From the NCBI RefSeq assembly GCF_011065895.1, contig NZ_JAALCR010000006.1, forward strand, positions 1 through 64,000: a stretch of 64,000 bases of DNA, read 5' to 3'. The translations under genes were made by a program, and so were the position numbers. The notes under the pieces were generated by a model that saw nothing but the letters and a program-made list of their open reading frames with translations, was not told where the DNA came from and ran no database searches. This DNA comes from Paludisphaera rhizosphaerae. GTDB taxonomy: Bacteria > Planctomycetota > Planctomycetia > Isosphaerales > Isosphaeraceae. This document shows, piece by piece, positions 61,967-64,000 of this stretch. The first letter of the stretch is position 1; each line of letters starts with the position of its first letter.

Positions 61967-62231
61967 GGCGAGCCTCGCACTCTCAGACGATCGAGGGCCA
62001 TGGACGAAGCGCTCGCCGCCGCGTCTCATGGGCCGTCAGCCGAGGCGATTAGAACCGATCGCGCTCCCGGAAGCCACCGGATAATCACCCCCGAACCCGT
62101 GGCGTCGTGGGATCGGCGACGGACCATTCGCGGCCCAGCTTGCTCTGAGGCATGATGACGTCCTACTATTTTCTTAGTGGCGATTCCGACGCCAAGGCTT
62201 GCCAACGCTCTTCAGCACGGAGCCCCTCTCG

Positions 62232-63656
62232 ATGCGACCGATGCTCGCCATCTGCTTGACCTTGCTGGCCTCGTACGCGGCGGCGCAAGATGACAGGCCG
62301 ATCCCGCAAGACCACGCCAAGATGGAAGCGCTCGACCGCGAATGCCGGGAGTGGCACCTCCAGACGTTCCCGCAGGCGTACGATCGTGTCGGCAAAAAGA
62401 ACCCCAAGTGGGACGACCTGGCCCGAGGCGCCCTGGATCTACTCGCTCGCAAGGCCTCGGATCAAATCGATCCGCCCATCACGGACGCTGATATTCGCGA
62501 CGCGATGAAGAAGGCGGTCGACGCCGGCTGCGACGACCCGCTCGTCCGCTTTTATCTCGCCTTTCTCTCGCCGCCCGCGAAGGCGGAGATGGCGGAGTTC
62601 ACGAAGAAACTACGGGCGATCTCTGACGCGATGAAGCAGAGTGCCTACCCGCCGATCCGTAAAGCGTTCGTCTTCCTCGCCGCCGCGGATTATGCGTCGT
62701 TGAAGGAGAACATCAGCGAGGACGAAAAGAAGCAGGTCGCGCGAGAACTCGACGGCGTCCTGGAATTACTGCCCAAGAGCATGGCCGAGGATCCGAGGGG
62801 CGAGCAATGGTATTACCGCTGGAATCAGATCATCCGGTCCGCCGTCGCCATCAACAAAGTGCTCTCCGGCGACCATAAGGCCGCCTTCGACCGCGTCGAC
62901 TCCAAGCTCGCCAAGTTCGGGGGGGCCGAATACTCGCGACTGGCGGCCAAGGGGGCCTTCTACATCGATTGGGCGTGGGAAGCGCGGGGCGGCGGTTACG
63001 CCAACACGGTCACCGAGGAGGGATTTCGCCTCTTCGATTCGCGGCTCAACGCGGCCAGGGAGGCCCTGGAGCAGGCATGGAAACTGAACCCGGCCAGCAC
63101 GATCGTGCCGAACCTGATGCTGACCGTCGAGACGGGGAACGGGGGCGGCGATCGCGAGGCGATGGAGACGTGGTTCGAGCGTGCGATGCGGAACAACGGG
63201 AACGATCACCGTTCATGCTCGGCGAAACTGAACTGGTTGGATCCCAAGTGGTACGGGGATGAGGAAGGCGAGGAGATGGTGGCTTTCGGCAGGGCTTGCG
63301 CCGCCACCAAGAACTGGGGCGTCGGCCTCCCGATCCTCGCCCTGGACGCTCATTACCGCCGTTTCACGAGGATGGAACCCGGCGAATGGAAGACTTACAT
63401 CAGGAAGCCGGACGTGTGGGCGGATTTCTCGACGGTCTACCCCGAACACCTGAAGCGACACCCCGACGACCATATCGTGCGGAGCAAGTACGCCATGGCG
63501 TGTTTCACGAGCGAGCACTTCCAGGAAGCGAAGGAGCAGTTCGATATCCTGGGCGACAACCTCTGCGAGTGGATCACGGGGCCGAGATGGGATCTTGAGG
63601 AACTGAAGCGATGCCGCGAGGAGACCACGAAGTACCTCGCGTCCCAGAAGAAATAA
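62232..63656 (+). CDS. Secreted helical-repeat (TPR/DUF4034-like) protein
   Basis: The 474-residue product has a signal peptide (MRPMLAICLTLLASYAAAQD). The mature part is almost all helical: AFVFLAAADYASLKENISED, NAAREALEQAWKLNPASTIV, FTSEHFQEAKEQFDILGDNL resemble TPR hairpins, and AWEARGGGYANTVTEEGF is a conserved-looking spot. The general layout recalls DUF4034-type proteins, but the assignment is tentative. It is divergent from the DUF1501 gene. Confidence 0.65.
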   Translation: MRPMLAICLTLLASYAAAQDDRPIPQDHAKMEALDRECREWHLQTFPQAYDRVGKKNPKWDDLARGALDLLARKASDQIDPPITDADIRDAMKKAVDAGCDDPLVRFYLAFLSPPAKAEMAEFTKKLRAISDAMKQSAYPPIRKAFVFLAAADYASLKENISEDEKKQVARELDGVLELLPKSMAEDPRGEQWYYRWNQIIRSAVAINKVLSGDHKAAFDRVDSKLAKFGGAEYSRLAAKGAFYIDWAWEARGGGYANTVTEEGFRLFDSRLNAAREALEQAWKLNPASTIVPNLMLTVETGNGGGDREAMETWFERAMRNNGNDHRSCSAKLNWLDPKWYGDEEGEEMVAFGRACAATKNWGVGLPILALDAHYRRFTRMEPGEWKTYIRKPDVWADFSTVYPEHLKRHPDDHIVRSKYAMACFTSEHFQEAKEQFDILGDNLCEWITGPRWDLEELKRCREETTKYLASQKK

Positions 63657-63919
63657 GCCGACCTGCCAGGGCGGGGCGCCCGACACCGACCGCCTCGCCT
63701 CGCCCCGCCACGGCCTTGGCGACGACGATCAGGCGGTTGAATCGGCTTCGACGAAGCGCGTGGTGAGCGGGCTGGAACGGCCGTAAGTTCGATCGTCACT
63801 CCACCGTGAATACACCGACCCCAATGCCGGCCGCGGCGGAAAGCGTCAGGGTCGTCAGCCAGAACCGTCGGATGGAAGTCTCGCTGGGCAGCGGTCGCGT
63901 CCCGGATCGTTGAGGGCGG
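63657..63919. other. Intergenic region at the right end
   Basis: After the TPR-like gene there is GC-rich sequence without a clear terminator. A minus-strand frame from about 63924 to 63796 would encode a 42-residue peptide with one membrane helix (TTLTLSAAAGIGVGVFTVE), but it would need an ATT or similar start. It is left unassigned. Confidence 0.35.
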
Positions 63920-64000
63920 TCAATTCCTCTCGCGGACGTTCTCCTGGTTGAGCGAGAAATCCATGAAGCGAACGGTGAGCGGTTCCTTCGAGGCGTTGGA
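63920..64000 (-). CDS. C-terminal end of a gene continuing past the window
   Basis: The last 26 codons of a minus-strand frame end at TGA (63920-63922), reading EPLTVRFMDFSLNQENVRE near the end. The frame is open to the window edge. Too little is visible to name the product. Confidence 0.45.
   Translation of the reverse strand, partial: SNASKEPLTVRFMDFSLNQENVRERN

Noticed and set aside
63796-63924. 42-codon minus-strand membrane peptide near the right end
   Set aside because: Would need an ATT start; overlap with the preceding stop is suggestive, but there is no independent support.

Overview
The window is GC-rich, densely coded planctomycete chromosome, most like the Isosphaeraceae (Paludisphaera, Singulisphaera and relatives). 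This is inferred from family content, not from a database search: a DUF1559 pseudopilin-type gene, a DUF1501 Tat protein, several small lipoproteins, carboxypeptidase-regulatory-like domains, a secreted protein with an ENMEGRMMLS-type N-terminus, a G8 beta-helix protein, PilB/PilT ATPases next to CvpA, and many proteins with low-complexity Gly/Pro/Ala tails. I saw no rRNA, tRNA, CRISPR array, prophage or complete insertion sequence.

Layout. 0-5 kb: a small lipoprotein, a BlaI/BlaR1 pair behind a palindromic operator, and a Gfo/Idh/MocA oxidoreductase, with two copies of a paired-hairpin dispersed repeat. 5-10.3 kb: an RND efflux operon (marR, membrane fusion protein, pump) with matching operator sites before marR and before the fusion protein. 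10.3-21.5 kb: YraN, lipoproteins, the DUF1559 gene, the G8 protein, a UDP-sugar dehydrogenase and epimerase pair, a tiny basic protein, and an M28 peptidase. 21.5-24.1 kb: leuA behind a leucine-rich leader peptide and an intrinsic terminator (a probable attenuator), and rpsR in the opposite direction. 24.1-31.2 kb: secreted proteins, then hisF, pilT, pilB-like and cvpA on the minus strand. 32-41 kb: secreted or membrane planctomycete proteins, a degenerate GGDEF protein, and TerC. 41-46.8 kb: thpR, recA, an AsmA-like protein, aroC and purC. 46.8-49.8 kb: a gene-poor zone with diverged repeats, a GH105-like hydrolase, a MITE-like element with 16-bp inverted ends, and a minisatellite. 49.8-54.3 kb: egtB, egtD, an ABC ATPase and a binding-protein/permease fusion, arranged as one operon. 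54.8-64 kb: a membrane-SLOG fusion, a nitrilase, an SBD-HNH restriction enzyme, small membrane proteins, a DUF1501 protein and a secreted repeat protein.

The most notable points are (1) the ergothioneine synthesis genes egtB-egtD directly followed by an Opu-type ABC importer whose binding protein and permease are fused, which suggests a combined synthesis and uptake operon; (2) a classical leucine attenuator in front of leuA, with promoter, 23-codon Leu/Ile-rich leader ORF, possible antiterminator segment and 24-bp terminator stem all visible; (3) a four-helix membrane module fused to a SLOG nucleotide-sensor-like domain; and (4) several families of short palindromic mobile or repetitive elements. 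Coordinates of starts were chosen from Shine-Dalgarno spacing, signal peptides and overlaps with neighbours.
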